Source: Volvox africanus
Taxonomy: Eukaryota; Chlorophyta; Chlorophyceae; Chlamydomonadales; Volvocaceae
Assembly: GCA_030268105.1 (NCBI GenBank)
Contig: BSDZ01000015.1
Location: 1,178,001-1,242,000 of the forward strand
Length of the DNA: 64,000 nt
Direction: 5' to 3'
The first letter of the stretch is position 1. Each line of letters opens with the position of its first letter. Below, one piece after another: positions 48,050 to 60,600 of this stretch. The notes under the pieces are model-generated. The model ran no database searches. It was not told the origin of the DNA and saw nothing but the letters and a program-made list of their open reading frames with translations. The position numbers and the translations under genes are program-made.

Positions 48050-51000
48050 CGCAGCGTCCTCGGGGCGCCCTTGGGCACATGTCCGAGCTACTTCAAGATC
48101 AGGGATCAGGCCGGGAGTAAAGTTGTGCGCAGGTTCCCAGCTGTTTTGGTCAGAAGAGTAACCTTTCTACTTGACAAGGTACTCATGCGCTAGCCGCTTA
48201 TGTTTCCTCCCGATACGGTGTGCACAGTAGTTAAGGGTGCCCGTCCGTTTGAGGATGGTAGGCAGTGGAAAGCTTCGCGCAAAAGTTAACCAGGTCACCC
48301 AGAGAGGCCCAGAAGCTGGGGATCAAGGTCAGAGATGACCGACTGGGTTATGCCATGCAAGTGCACGACATTATCAAAGAACCGGCGAGCTGTCTGCTCC
48401 GCAGTCACCGAGGTGGTGGTAGGCGCAAGGTGCACCATCTTGGTCAAACGAACAACCATGGCGAGCACGGCTTCATATTCTCCCCTCAGGCGGAGGAAGA
48501 CTAACAACCCTAAGTCAAGGGAAACACTTTCCCAGGGTGCAGCCGGCACCGGCAAGGGTTGAAGCAACCCTGCTTGCTTACTGGACAGGGGTTTAGCGCA
48601 CTGGCATTCATCGCACTGCTGCATAAAGTGAGCAGCCTCGCGGGTCAAGGAGGCCAACCAGAAGTTGCGACGTGCTAGCTCCACCATGTAACACCCACAT
48701 GTCCCGCCAGCAAAGCCTTATGCAAGCGCGCAGGGATGTCCAGCGGCGACGTCTTAGTGGGCGTCCGGAGTGGAAGCGACGGCGGCGCCGCCAGCGACAG
48801 CCAAAGGGGACTTGAAGGCCGCATCAACGGCGCGCGCAACCGTACAATTAGCGGCAGGCCGAGCGGCATAGGCAGCCGTACGACACGTACGAACATCATC
48901 AGCGGAACGATGCCGCCAGCTCTTGGAGTTAGCGGTCGCCTTAGCAGTGGCAGTGGCGGCGGTATCCGCATCAGCAGTGACGGCCGTTGCGGGGCGGGCC
49001 GGAATAGCACTGGCAGCGGTAACGGCAACGGGACGGGGACGGGGCCGCAGAGCCCCCATGGCGGCTACAGTACCAGCGTGAGTCACCGTACCACAGCCAC
49101 TGTCGGAGGTCGCAGCACCGGCAGCGGCGGAACCACGGAGGGTGCCAACTATACCGGCGGCCGCGGCTCCTCCCGTATCAGCATGGCGGGCAGTAGCGGT
49201 AGCTACAGCCGGTGTAGCAGGTCGTCGTTAGGCACGTCAGTTCGCCGTCGTTCACCATCCGTAAGGATCCAGAGGCCGCGTTCCTGCTTAAGGGTCTCAA
49301 GGTTGCGGGGATCCTTAAACCAGATGTCACACCCCTGCACGATGCACTGTGCGAAGCCTGAGACAGTCGCTGATTGGCGCCATATGACCACAGAGAGGAT
49401 TACGGCATGCAGGTATGGATGGCGGCTCAATGCCTTGGCAAGATTGAGAGATCTGGCAAGATACTCCCAGGTGAAGTCAAAACCCGCCATGAATCCAACC
49501 AACGCGCCTGGCGGCGGTTAAAGGGTAGGAACGCCTTGAAGGAAGATCAAGGTCACCGTCAAGGGATGCCCCTCCAGCAGCGCCATTCACACAGCGCATG
49601 AATGATAACCAAGAGCTCTTGCTCACCGGTAGTGTAGCCCACAGGCTCCACAGGCAAGGATTTCGTACTGGTGACGCAATGGGACGCCCATTCTGCAACA
49701 GAACGGCCCCAGATCCTTGCAGCGAGGCATTAGAGATGAGCTCAACATGGAAAGGCAAGGAATAATCAGGGAAGTACAGCACCACATCATCAGCAACAGC
49801 GTGCTTAATTGCATCGAATGCAGCTTGGCATTCGGGCGCCCAAGCGTCAGGTGGCTGGAATGCGTCGTTGCGAGCGAGTGACGTGAGAGGTGTTGTATCT
49901 CTGTTATGTCCGCCTACAAAGGCCCAATCGGAAGATGACCATACACAATCCATCCTGGACACTACCCGTAGATACCCGAGGATACTACAAGAGGAGCTGC
50001 AAGGGTGGAGTACCTGGAGATGAACTTACGGAAGTAATTGATGAGACCCAAGAACTTACGCAGCCCTGGCAAGGACGTTGGGCCGGCCAGTTGCGTACAA
50101 GGATCCATGCGGATGCCATCGGCAGACACCACATGTCCTAAGTCCTCCACCTGGGAAAGGGCCCAGGAGCACTTGAACTGCTTTGCATAGAGCTGCTCGC
50201 GTAAAAAGACCTCCGATACCTGCCACAAATTCTTAAGCTGTTCCTCCTTCGTTTTCGAGTAGATTAGGACGTCGCCAAGGTAGCACACGACAACTTGTCG
50301 ATGAAGGCTCTGAACATGCGATCAATAACAGCTTGGAAGGTCGCAGGAGCGTTAGCCAGACCAAAGCTTAGGACCGTAAACTTGAAATGCCCAAAGGGTG
50401 TACGGAAGGCCGTCTTTGGAACATCAGATTCTAAGATACGAATCTGGTCGCCCTGCTGCAAATCGATAGAGCTGAAATAAGCAGAGCCATGCAACTTACC
50501 AAGCACGGTAAAGGATACAGGTTTTTGACCATAACAGCGTTAATGCCGTAATGCCACGGTAACCCATGCACATGTCCAGTGAGCCATCCTTCTTACTCAC
50601 AATAAGGATTGGAGCAGAGTAAGGGGATGTGCTCGGAGGAATTAGACCCTTAGCAAGCAAGTCAGTAACCTGCCGCTTTACCCCATCTAACTCCAGAGGG
50701 CTGAGTCAGTACATTGGGCATGAGACAGGTTGCGCGCCAGGTACCAAAGGAATGGTGTGATCCACTGGCCGTTCAGATGGGACACCTGGAATATCGCCAA
50801 ACACATCTGCAAACTCCATGAGCAGCGCAGAGACATCAGGGTCCTGCGAGGAAGCTGATAAAATCGTGGGTACCCCCAAAGTCCACCAAGGCTGTGAAAC
50901 TGAGTCCAGCAGTGCCAAAGAGATGAGGGGAAACACCGAACCTGCAGTCATAGCACCCGATGCAGCTACCAAGAGGGTAGATGTGAAAGGATCAGGAGAC

Positions 51001-51143
51001 ACCAGTGTGTATGGCTGTGGCAAATTGTATCATATCTCAACAGGAAATGAGGTGCCAGGCAAAGCAACCTGTTGGCCTGAAAGGTCAAGACCGTTGAAGA
51101 GACCTGTACCCGTTGGGAAGGACATAACCCTGCGCATACTTGT
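48050..51143 (-). pseudogene. Chromovirus pol relic (PR-RT-RNaseH-IN-chromodomain)
   Basis: Minus-strand fragments in pol order. Protease-like LVDFGGTHDFIS at 50854-50892 (usual DSGAT becomes DFGGT), with most of the protease deleted before FADVFGDIPGVPSERPVDHT. RT carries KKDGSLDMCMGYRG and KTAFRTPFGHFKFTVLSFGL, and YLGDVLIYSKT where YLDD is expected. RNase H reads FHVELISNASLQGSGAVLL, with Asn where the catalytic Asp should be. Connection ends in ALSRHP. Integrase has the zinc knuckle CDECQCAKP, VVRLTKMVHLAPTT and STAYHPQTDG. A C-terminal chromodomain reads EYLVK-stop-KGYSSDQNSWEPAHNF, a Trp-to-stop change. Several frameshifts separate these pieces; one lies just before YLGD. Not functional. 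Confidence 0.9.
49891..49989 (-). mobile_element. Solo LTR of the TRIM family nested in chromovirus pol
   Basis: A 99-bp match to the 104-bp TRIM LTRs at 61790-62189 and 62523-62920, in the TRIM-2 orientation. It is flanked by a perfect 5-bp duplication AGAGG (49886-49890 and 49990-49994). Removing it and one duplicate restores an in-frame pol reading AAPLTSLARND, which proves insertion into an already present chromovirus. Confidence 0.93.
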
Positions 51144-51145
51144 GA

Positions 51146-51964
51146 GCTCAGCAGAAGCTAGACGTGCTTCATGCTGCGGTGGAATCGATCCTAGACAATT
51201 TGCGCATTCAATTTTCACCACAATTATCGTCATTTGCGGAGGAGGTTTGTCAGAAACTTGCTGACAAGTCCTATATGAGGGTCGGTGAGAATGCCTCTGC
51301 ATACCACGCCCACTTTGAGGCGTTATTCCAGGATATCCCTGATATCCATCCTCGTGAGAAACTACTCTGGTTTCAACAAGGATTATCTGGTGTCCTGCAG
51401 CCTAAGAGAGCAGACGGTGAACAGGGCAGACCTTTTACCAGCTATGATGACCTTGTGCGTCACGCTTCTGGCAAAAAGGCTCGCATCCTTGCTGAACGTC
51501 GGTTTCGTTCCGACGCTCACCACGATGCCATTACCATGCAGAATGTGGATGTGGATGATGCTATGGAGGCTTCTGATGGGGAGCTCCCAGCTAAGCTGTC
51601 GCACTCGGGCCCACCGCAGGCCGCTGCCGTAGCTGTTGGCGCGGGCCCTTCCTCAGCGTCCCGTCCTCGTCAGCTTAACAAGCGTGGTAGTCTTGAAGGC
51701 AAGGGGAATGCGTGTGGGGGCCGCCATGGTCACCAGCAAGGGCGTGGTTGTGGTGGTGGTGGTGCTAGGCAGCCGTCCAAGTCACCCGACCAGGAGCGCG
51801 AGCACACTCGGTTCTACAACCGGTATGGCCACCAACTGACCCCTGGCAAATTACGCGACATGCGTAAGGAGGCAGGGGGCAGCGTGTGTTATTGCTGCCG
51901 GTCTTTGGCACGCTTGAACGACGAGTGCACACTGTGTCACGCTGAGGCTCGTGCCGCCGTGTGA
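51146..51964 (+). pseudogene. gag fragment, inverted relative to pol
   Basis: An open plus-strand frame of about 270 codons, with no ATG at its start, ending in TGA at 51962. It reads as a Ty3-type gag capsid: LDVLHAAVESILDNLRIQF, VGENASAYHAHFEALFQDIP, HPREKLLWFQQGLSGVLQP, FTSYDDLVRHASGKKARILA. It ends with a basic Gly-rich region and a short Cys cluster (CYCC...CTLC). The N-terminal part of gag is missing. It lies between the LTRs of an element whose pol, PPT and PBS all point to the minus strand, so it is either inverted within this copy or comes from another copy. Confidence 0.85.
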
Positions 51965-52214
51965 CCAGGCAATGGTCATTAGGGCCTTTGCATACTGCCC
52001 AAGCCTTTGCCCACAAGGCAAGGGCCCTAGGCCCTTGCTCACAAAGCGAAGAAGTAAGCGAAACCTTGCCGTCGCCTGCAAGGAGCAAGACGAAGCCTAA
52101 ATTTCCTAGAAATGTAAAGACTATTAATATATTTACCAGAAGGAAGAGCGGCTTTCATGTCTAGACTAACAACTTCGTCCATGGCTCGCGATAACACAGA
52201 AAAAAGTGTCCAAA

Positions 52215-52237
52215 AAGGTATATCTCGATAACAGTTT
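52215..52237 (-). promoter_or_regulatory. Chromovirus primer-binding-like site
   Basis: Directly inside the 5' LTR on the minus strand: AAAACTGTTATCGAGATATA. The core TATCGAG matches the TRIM site TTGGTATCGAGC, a variant of the initiator-Met-type primer site TGGTATCAGAGC known in plant elements. Confidence 0.55.
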
Positions 52238-52547
52238 TGTTGTATCACTCCCAAACTGGTGGTAGTGATAGCTACCGGCTGATAGGAAAGTCAGGGCATA
52301 GGTAATGTATGTTCAGTACGGCAGGCTACTATAAAGAGTTGCAGTATCTAAGGAAGATAATGCAAGAATATGTATTAAGAAAATACATATAATCAAGTGG
52401 TGAGATCCAACTCAAGCGAGGCTACCAGTGACAGGGTCACAGTTACATTAGGGCATGCAACCCATAGCCACTACGTTATTGCATAGAGGGTGTAGTCAAG
52501 CGACTACTTACGTAACAAGGAGCCAAGGCTAGTAACGTAATACAACA
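52238..52547 (-). repeat. Chromovirus 5' LTR
   Basis: Partner of 47737-48030; ends TGTTGTATCAC and AATACAACA on the plus strand. Confidence 0.9.
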
Positions 52548-53383
52548 CAACCGACCCCGGTGTTTGGATGGATAAAATCCTTCCTCCCGATAGTGCACTG
52601 CACTCCACAAACACTGCTGGTTTTCACCAGAACTATATGTATATATGTTGATTGATATAATAATAATAATATATATCCAGCTGCAGCATGCACGGCGCTA
52701 CTATCTATGCGCCCAAGCATCATACATTAATTATCACCAGCCACACACTTATCATTTTATGAATTCCTCTGCATCTCATAGCAACAATGATATCACGTCA
52801 TGTCATATACAGATATAAGCATGCCAAGTGTAGTATCTTGATAATGATTAGGATGTCGTCTAATCCTGGATTAAGTCCCGAGCTCATTCTCAGAGCATGA
52901 TACAATACCAAGCACTCTTTCCGTTCTCCATTTGTTATTCATCACTCTGCCTCGCTCTCTCCTACCTCTGCGGCCTGCATAAGCAAACACCCCCGTCTGC
53001 CTGTCCATGCATCCACCTATTCCAGTCGAAATGAAGGTCCATGCCGCCCAGCCCTTGCTATATAATGCATACATCGTCAAGTGAGGGGATCGATCGATCG
53101 CCTCTCCCGCTGTCAAGGTACTTTGGTATTATTGTTCAGTCGAACGTACTTATAAACACACGCACACACATGTATGCATGCATGTGGGCGATAAACAACA
53201 AGCTGATACATGCACAGTTTATTCATTGGGTTTCCTATACGACATGGATGTACATATACCCATGCGCATGTATGTATGTACATACCACACCGCACACACG
53301 CCATTTCTTATATATACCAATCGTAAGGCGCTCAGATGATGGGTGCCTGGCTGGCTGCAGGACCTTCATTCTCTGATTGCTTG

Positions 53384-53416
<33 letters not shown>

Positions 53417-54297
53417 ACAATATCTCATTGTCCGCTCCTGTCAGGCCGAACCTAACCTGCAGCATAGCTGCTTGGGCGGCCCATTCGGCTGTAATTAATT
53501 ACATGCGCGTGTAATAAAAATGCGGTCGAGAACTTGCACCCCCGCATCATGCACCATTGCACATTGTGTTACAACATGCATGTAGCATCGCCCTGCCCTG
53601 CTGGTAGATGCCACACAAATAAATACAGGTTATATGCCTAGGCAGGCAGGCAGGCTCGCCCATCTAGGTAAATAGCTAGCTGTATACATATATTACGACA
53701 TGACAATCTATTGAGTAGCTAGTCTGGGAAGTACCAGATGGACAGTAGCTACATTAGATAGACGAAGGCCCAGTTCCATTACTATTCCATAGCAGCAGTA
53801 TGTGCTGCTGTGGAACCCCTGCCAACTACAAGCTGGGCTAATTATGCCTCTGATAGGCCAGTCAGACCCAATTTTGGCAGTTATTCCGATTTCCTTAGCC
53901 CTTACTTATCCCAGCCAGTAGTTGGCAGGCCAGACTTCATTCGTCACAGCAGCTCCTTCCGACCTAGAAGCTGTATGTAGTCATATCTGGGCTGGAGCAG
54001 ATCACTCCCTCTGCTGATGAGGCATGTACTACTGCGCGCGCGCGTGTGTGTGTATGTGTGTGTGTACGTGTGTGTGTAAGAGAGAGAGAGGAGAGGGAGA
54101 GTATGGATGACTACCTCTCGTACATACCTCTGCCGCTGCAATACTCAGTCGCAGTAGTGACTACCATACAACCATCCCCGAAGCTTGACCCACGCACCCC
54201 CGTGCATCGTCCTCGGCACTGCAGCTGATGGACCCGCCAGATAGATACGGACTCATCTTCTTTACTAAAGCCGCACCAACAATGAGTGCCCACCTAA
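52548..54297. other. Intergenic: chromovirus to cyclase 3' end
   Basis: AT-rich with CA/TG and CAGCAA microsatellites. No gene seen. It should contain the cyclase 3' UTR; minus-strand TGTAA occurs near 53.57 and 53.50 kb. Confidence 0.5.
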
Positions 54298-54617
54298 TCA
54301 GCTGTAGGTACCGATACCCTTGCTTGAAGCAGTGGCGCTGAGAACCACGGTGGTGGAGGCGCGGCGCGGCCGCACTGTGCGGAGAGTCGCTGCTGATGTC
54401 CGCTTGATGACACCAACGACGCCGTTCTTGGGATGTGCCACAAGTGCAGCCGCGGCCGTAGCGAGGATGCCCGAGTCACTTCCCTTGCCTACACCCAGCC
54501 CTAGACTAGTGCGCTCATGCTCCAGGAGGTCGCCTTGCCAGCGGAAAGTGCTCATAACTCCAAGGCCTTTTACCTGCGTACGAGATAGATAGGTAGATTG
54601 GTAGATAGATAGATTGG

Positions 54618-54696
<79 letters not shown>

Positions 54697-57600
54697 TCAC
54701 ATTTGCGCACCTACATTGCGTATTAGAACCACATATATGGATATACATATCAGATATCTGAGTTCCTGAAAAGTCCTTCATTAGGCTTCCATGCCGTGAT
54801 GAATCCACTCATATACATGTATGTTTATATGTACACATATATGTGTATGCTTCTGCACCTTGATGTTGTGCTGTGGGCCGTACATGTACGACTACTACAT
54901 ACATATCTATATATATATATCAATATCGTGATCCTGGCTAGCTACACTTTTCATCATCTATCGAGCTACGAACCTGCTGCTGCCTCGATAGCTGCATGCC
55001 CAAATCCATCCATGCCCGACCACATTTACATACCTGCACTCCGCCTGTGGGCTCCCACTCCTCGGCCGGCAACAACGCTGCAGTAGTGGCACTCACGTGG
55101 ATGCTGCCGGGTGTGCAGGTGCTCTCCATGCGGGAGGCGGTGTTCTGCACCCACCATCACAATCATCGATCATATATAAACCAGCGCCGTGCATATCGGC
55201 AGAAATAGCAATTATTTAATTAATTGGTCAAATACTTATGCCCCAACTAACGCGCAGCACTTGGGGCCCCAGTACCATCAACAACACCAAGACCTGTGTT
55301 CAATGATTTTGTCCGAAACCTGCTGTTGGCTCGGGCAATCAAGTACGTCGTACTTATATAATCCCGCATGCCGCCGCCCTGCTGCGTGCGTGTCTCGCAT
55401 TTGTATGTACACACACATGCATGCATATATAAACACATATTTACGCAGAATCGTACATGAACACAACGTACTCACCACCGTATCACCAAACAGGCAGAAT
55501 CGCGGCATTTTGGAGCCAACGATGCCGCTCATGACGGGCCCCGAATGCAGACCGATGCGCATCTCCACCGGCCGCCGGGTGGTGGGCAGCAGCACGCGAG
55601 AGGCCTCCCGCAGCATCGCCTAGTAATCAGTCAGGTACGTGCGTGCGTGCGTGTGCGTATGCGTGTGTGTGTGCGGACAGAGATCCGCAGCGGAAGGGGA
55701 AATAGGCATCAGATGATCGCGAACAAATTAAGACAGAACTTGGCACTAAATAAAAATAAAAATTTGCAATAATAAATGTATAATAACAAAGAACATAACT
55801 GATGAACGATGCATCCACACACATCAAAAAGGAAAGAAAGATCAGATACATATAGCCAGATAGCCACGGATAGTCCTATCCATAACATGATAAATATATA
55901 ATATCGACTTAATTTTACCTTTGCAAAGGCCATAACCTTTGCCGCATGCAGCTCATCCACGCTGCCTGGGCCACGAACCGCCATGAAGCCATCAGCATCA
56001 CGGATCATAAGGCCCCCCGCTACCATGTAACAGTCTGTGACAAGGACGGCAGTGGATAGATATGTACCTCAATCCATTAGGTTTCAACAACCGGCCAAGC
56101 ACGTGCGGCGGTTAACTAATAACCGACTAGCTCAGTAGCCCTGCCCCTGTAAACCTCCTAACCCTTTACTACTCTATCTCGCGGCTATGGATTCGTTTCA
56201 CGTTCGGCTTCGTTCGTATACATATGAAAAGATACATATTTGTACATTTTCATTCTGCCATAATAGCTTTATAAACACACACATATATTTATGTTACTCA
56301 TATATTATATGTTACACTATACATATATGCTTATGCAGGTAGGTGGGCTCGCAACCCCGCTCCCCCTCCCTCACCTACCGCCAATAGTCTCCACCTTATA
56401 CACCCCGTACACGTCCAGAAGTGTGTCTGGAGGGAGGGAGCCATGAAGTATGTACGTAGCAGCAATCAACAGTTGAGAGGTTTTGCACCGCGCGCACATA
56501 TATGCAGCAGCTCATTCGCATTACATGCATCATCAGCAGGAGCGTCGTATACAACGTCTTAATACAACAAAGAGCGAGACGCCTAGGTAGACATAACACA
56601 AATCCTCCTGCCTGCCTACCAACCAATCCATTATTAGCTGTCAGAGGGAAGATGAGTTAGTGGGTTACCCCGTAGTCACTCGTTTGATCAATTGCATCGT
56701 GCTGGACTTAATCATTCATTATACATAGCTAGTTGCTTTAGTCCACGCTGATGAGCTGCAGCAGATCGAATCGATTGCACGGCCGTTGATCGATTCTGCT
56801 GGACACTAGCTAGTGGTGGTGAGAGCTGAACCGAACAAATGCATGCATATTATTTTAAGTCGTTTGAGATGCGTGAATAATGGACGAGGGCGTCCCTTTA
56901 GAAGGAAGCATGGCTCATTATCACACAAATAAGGTGGAAATGTGTTTTTCTTTACACATATAATAATGATTAGATATGTAACCCACTTATCAAAATGAAG
57001 CTGCCGGAAAAATTACTAGAATTTATGGGGCATAAGAAAGGTCAGAATACATACATTTATGCACATGTATATATGCACCAATCTGCCTGCAGGGATGGAG
57101 TCCGTATATCTTTGGTGACCCACCCACCCACCTAGCCGTGAATACAGATTGTTGAGGAAGTCCATGACTCTGGTGGCTGGGATCTGGTGGCACAGGCTCG
57201 TGAAGCCCTTAATGTCCGCAAATAACACAGTCACCTGATGTACACACACACACACACATATATATATTTATATATTTATATATAGCATTATAGTGTACAT
57301 GAATGAATTCCTCTTATGTTTACGTTGAGATATCCCCCTAGATGGCCCTGTGAGTTACAGTACCATTGCTTATCAATGGTCACAGGTTCGATCCGATGTG
57401 CACTTCCGATGATAACAAGATAAATAGTTAGTCCGTAGTTACAAGCAATAGCGTGCCACAAAGCTGTAACAATTTAAATCAAAGCCATGTATCCAGGAGC
57501 GAGGGAGTCATTCATCAGGCGATAGAGAGAGTCAAACGAGCTGTGCATTTTTGCATGTATAGTTGTAAAGAAATGTGTGCGCTTACTTGATTGCTTTGGA

Positions 57601-60600
57601 GGAAGGTATGTATACATGTGTATTGATAGCCAGGACGAAATTGGTGAGGGGGCGAGTGGGTGAGTGGTGGTGAGGGGCATGCATGCAGGTAATAGTGATC
57701 AAATAAAGCAATGTTTAGTTATTTCATGCACGTTGGTATCCAGGTAGAACGCACCATTGGGTGGTAGGTGGCTGTGGATGCACTGTTCTGGGGCAAGGGC
57801 AGCTGTGCCAGGCGATACCTTGCAGCACCACCTCCCCTGTCATCACCATTCTGTGCCGTGGTGGCTGCCAGCTCCAGTACATGCCTGCCATAATAGAAGT
57901 AACAATAACGATGTACATATATAGTATTCAGCAACAATAATTATGATGATTCGTAAGTGGGATTAGTGGCGTGCATGCATCTACGTCTATTATTAGCTAG
58001 GCTATCAGACTCGTCAATTGATTGATATCATTAATGACAACAAAGAATATTAAATTCACTCATTTCTTTCCTGACAGATATATTGTGGAATTCTAGACAG
58101 CCATAATATATATATTATATGTATATGCCAGGCCACACATATACACAAGCAACTACTAATGCATTGTATCCACTATTATATTGTATATTAATATTAGGTC
58201 AGCAGGAAAGTATGCAAGCATGTCGAAATAGGCACGCACCAAAACAAACTATATTATACTAAATAAATAGTAGGCCATGTATATGTAGTGTTGTTATTTT
58301 ACCTGGGGAATATAGACTCCAATAACTGGTGCTCTGCTTCAAGTACCCGTGCAATTCGCCGCTCTGCCCTGACCCGGGCTGTTACATCAGTCTGTGTACA
58401 TGCATGCATGCACAACATTCCTTTCCTATTATGATCCAAGCCACAAAAATCATGGAAGGAGTGGATTTTGTCGCAAGTAAAAACACTCTAAACTTCAAAC
58501 ACCCCCTGAATATGAGTAGGACTGTATGTGTACGGTATAAACAGTAGTTATGCAAGGAGCAGGTCCATATGTACTCACATGGTTTGTTGCATCAAAATCG
58601 TTGGTGTCCAAAATCATCTAAATCATTTCAAAACACCCCCTTAACACATTGAACACAAACCAACGCACATATGCATACAATCCCCACACCCTGCACGTAC
58701 GTCGGTAATAAAAACCGTTTACATCTATAATTGACGTCTATTGCTTTAGATGCATCGTTATATAGAAGTTTGATGTCATATATGCTACTGCTACTGCTTG
58801 ATGCCTTGATTGCTTACCTGCATGAGAAGTAGCATGGGCTCATCATTCACACCTGCTGCCGCTTTGCAATCCCCATCCAGGAGTGTAATTGAGACCTCAT
58901 GCCAGCAACAGCTGCTTCCAGAGCTATCTTCCTCACTGTCACCATCATCATACTTCTGAACATAATCACCACCATTATTACCATTATTAGTGCGGTCATT
59001 CAGTTCTGGATTATTATGGCAATTGTTACTTCTGCCTTTGCCTCCATTATCACCACTGCTTTCATCATGACCATCGCTGGGATGGCTAGCTGCATGCCCT
59101 TCTACATCGGCACGGCTGCCCCCTCTCTGGTCCAATGGCTCCTCACGTAGTCCCACCCTGTCTCTCTGCTGCTGCTCCTTCTCCAGTTGCGGGCCTGCAT
59201 TAGGTGCCGGCCCAAATCCACCCTCCTGCAGCACGTCATCTCCCTGGGCAACATGGTCCTCAGCTCCTGCCTTGACTTGTCCATTGCTGGTAGAACCAGA
59301 CCTGACCAGCAGCCATCCACCATATGTGCAAACGCAATTTGATATTCATCTTAGTAAAGGGCATCATTGCATAACCACACCAATTCCTTGAAATGAGGAT
59401 GTGTGTATGCATGAAGGTCTTGCTTTAAATAAAGTAAACATTAAATTTATGAAATGATAGGACGTAATATACATTTTGATATGTATAATATATAATACAT
59501 CATTATGAAATAGTACGTATACATCAATCAAGAAACAGATCGACAAAGCCGCAAGGGGAGCTTGTGGTGTGGCTTGGCCCTGTCAGTCGCCCACAATATA
59601 ACACCAGTTCATATGTTATTAGTCTGGATTGGCTTAGTTAGATGAATAACTAGATAGCTAGGTAATCAGGGGTTGGCATATGTAGCATGCATTTCAGCTC
59701 TAATGTAATATCTTCCTGCATACTTATTTCCATGTATGCATCATCCTATTCTTAATGGGTAAGTTACCATACTAGCTACCCTGCTTCAAATACAATGTGC
59801 CACTTACCCACTAGGTGCTGCTAGTAGTGCTGCTGCCTTGCCTTGATGCACACAACAAGTGGTGATGACCATGGCAGGCATGTGCACGGCTGTGGCATCA
59901 GCCACCAGATCTACCTCCATCCCTTTGCTTATCTCCATATGTTGATGCTGCTCTTTTTGCTGCTGTAGTTCTTCCCATTCTTGCCCAATGGCAGGATCCA
60001 TACCCTGGATTTGAGTGCAAATTTCCGCAATGAGCTCCTGGTGGCACTGCTCATGGTTTCCGAGCCTTAAGCTTGAACATTCCAACATGGATGTTGGCAT
60101 GGTGTTTGATGTCGACATCCTTGGGAAGGAGGCATACAGATCGCCAGGGCGGTTTTCTATGTGTCGCAATAGTGTCGCACCAGAACTGGCAGCGGATAGC
60201 GCCCTTGATACTGCCAGTTCCATTTCCAAAAGTGATGTTTTCAATAATGTCACCTCAGGTATCACCTCTTGTGCTTGTGAGGCAGGGGCATGCCTACAAC
60301 TGCTGGGACCAGACCTATTAATAGCCAGCAGCCGGGGCTCTTGTTGAGATTTAACAGGTTCACAGTCTGGCAGCACTGCCGCCACTGTAGCCATGGCGGT
60401 TGATAGGATGGTGTTGGATCTGACCAGCAAGTCTCCACTAGCACAACTGCTTGATGACATCCTGTCTGGTCCTGATGATGACACCAATTCCATATTTGGC
60501 TCCAACATCTTGTCATTTGTGGTAGCTCTCTTGTCAATTGGCATCCTGGAGCCTTGCATCTCTCTAATCCCTTCCATGGATTGTGCTACATTTAATGGCG

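Larger units (their letters stand above)
47737..52547 (-). mobile_element. Ty3/gypsy chromovirus LTR retrotransposon, decayed
   Basis: Two direct LTRs bound a 4.8-kb element. On the minus strand the order is 5' LTR (52547-52238), PBS-like site, a gag block that points the wrong way, PR, RT, RNase H, IN, chromodomain, PPT, 3' LTR (48030-47737). LTR ends are TGTTGTAT...ATACAACA. CGACC occurs at 47732-47736 on the left and four bases beyond the right LTR end, which may be a disturbed 5-bp target duplication. pol is broken by frameshifts, stops and a nested solo LTR, and the two LTRs have diverged by substitutions and indels, so this copy is old and inactive. Confidence 0.92.

Noticed and set aside
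48736..49521. 261-codon Ser/Arg-rich plus-strand frame
   Set aside because: Antisense shadow of the Ala-rich linker between RNase H and integrase of the chromovirus.
57338..57405. True tRNA gene in a cyclase intron
   Set aside because: The B box is perfect, but the T stem and anticodon loop do not follow tRNA rules.
58899..59150. Plus-strand Ile-rich frame
   Set aside because: Antisense shadow of the Asn/Asp-rich cyclase linker.
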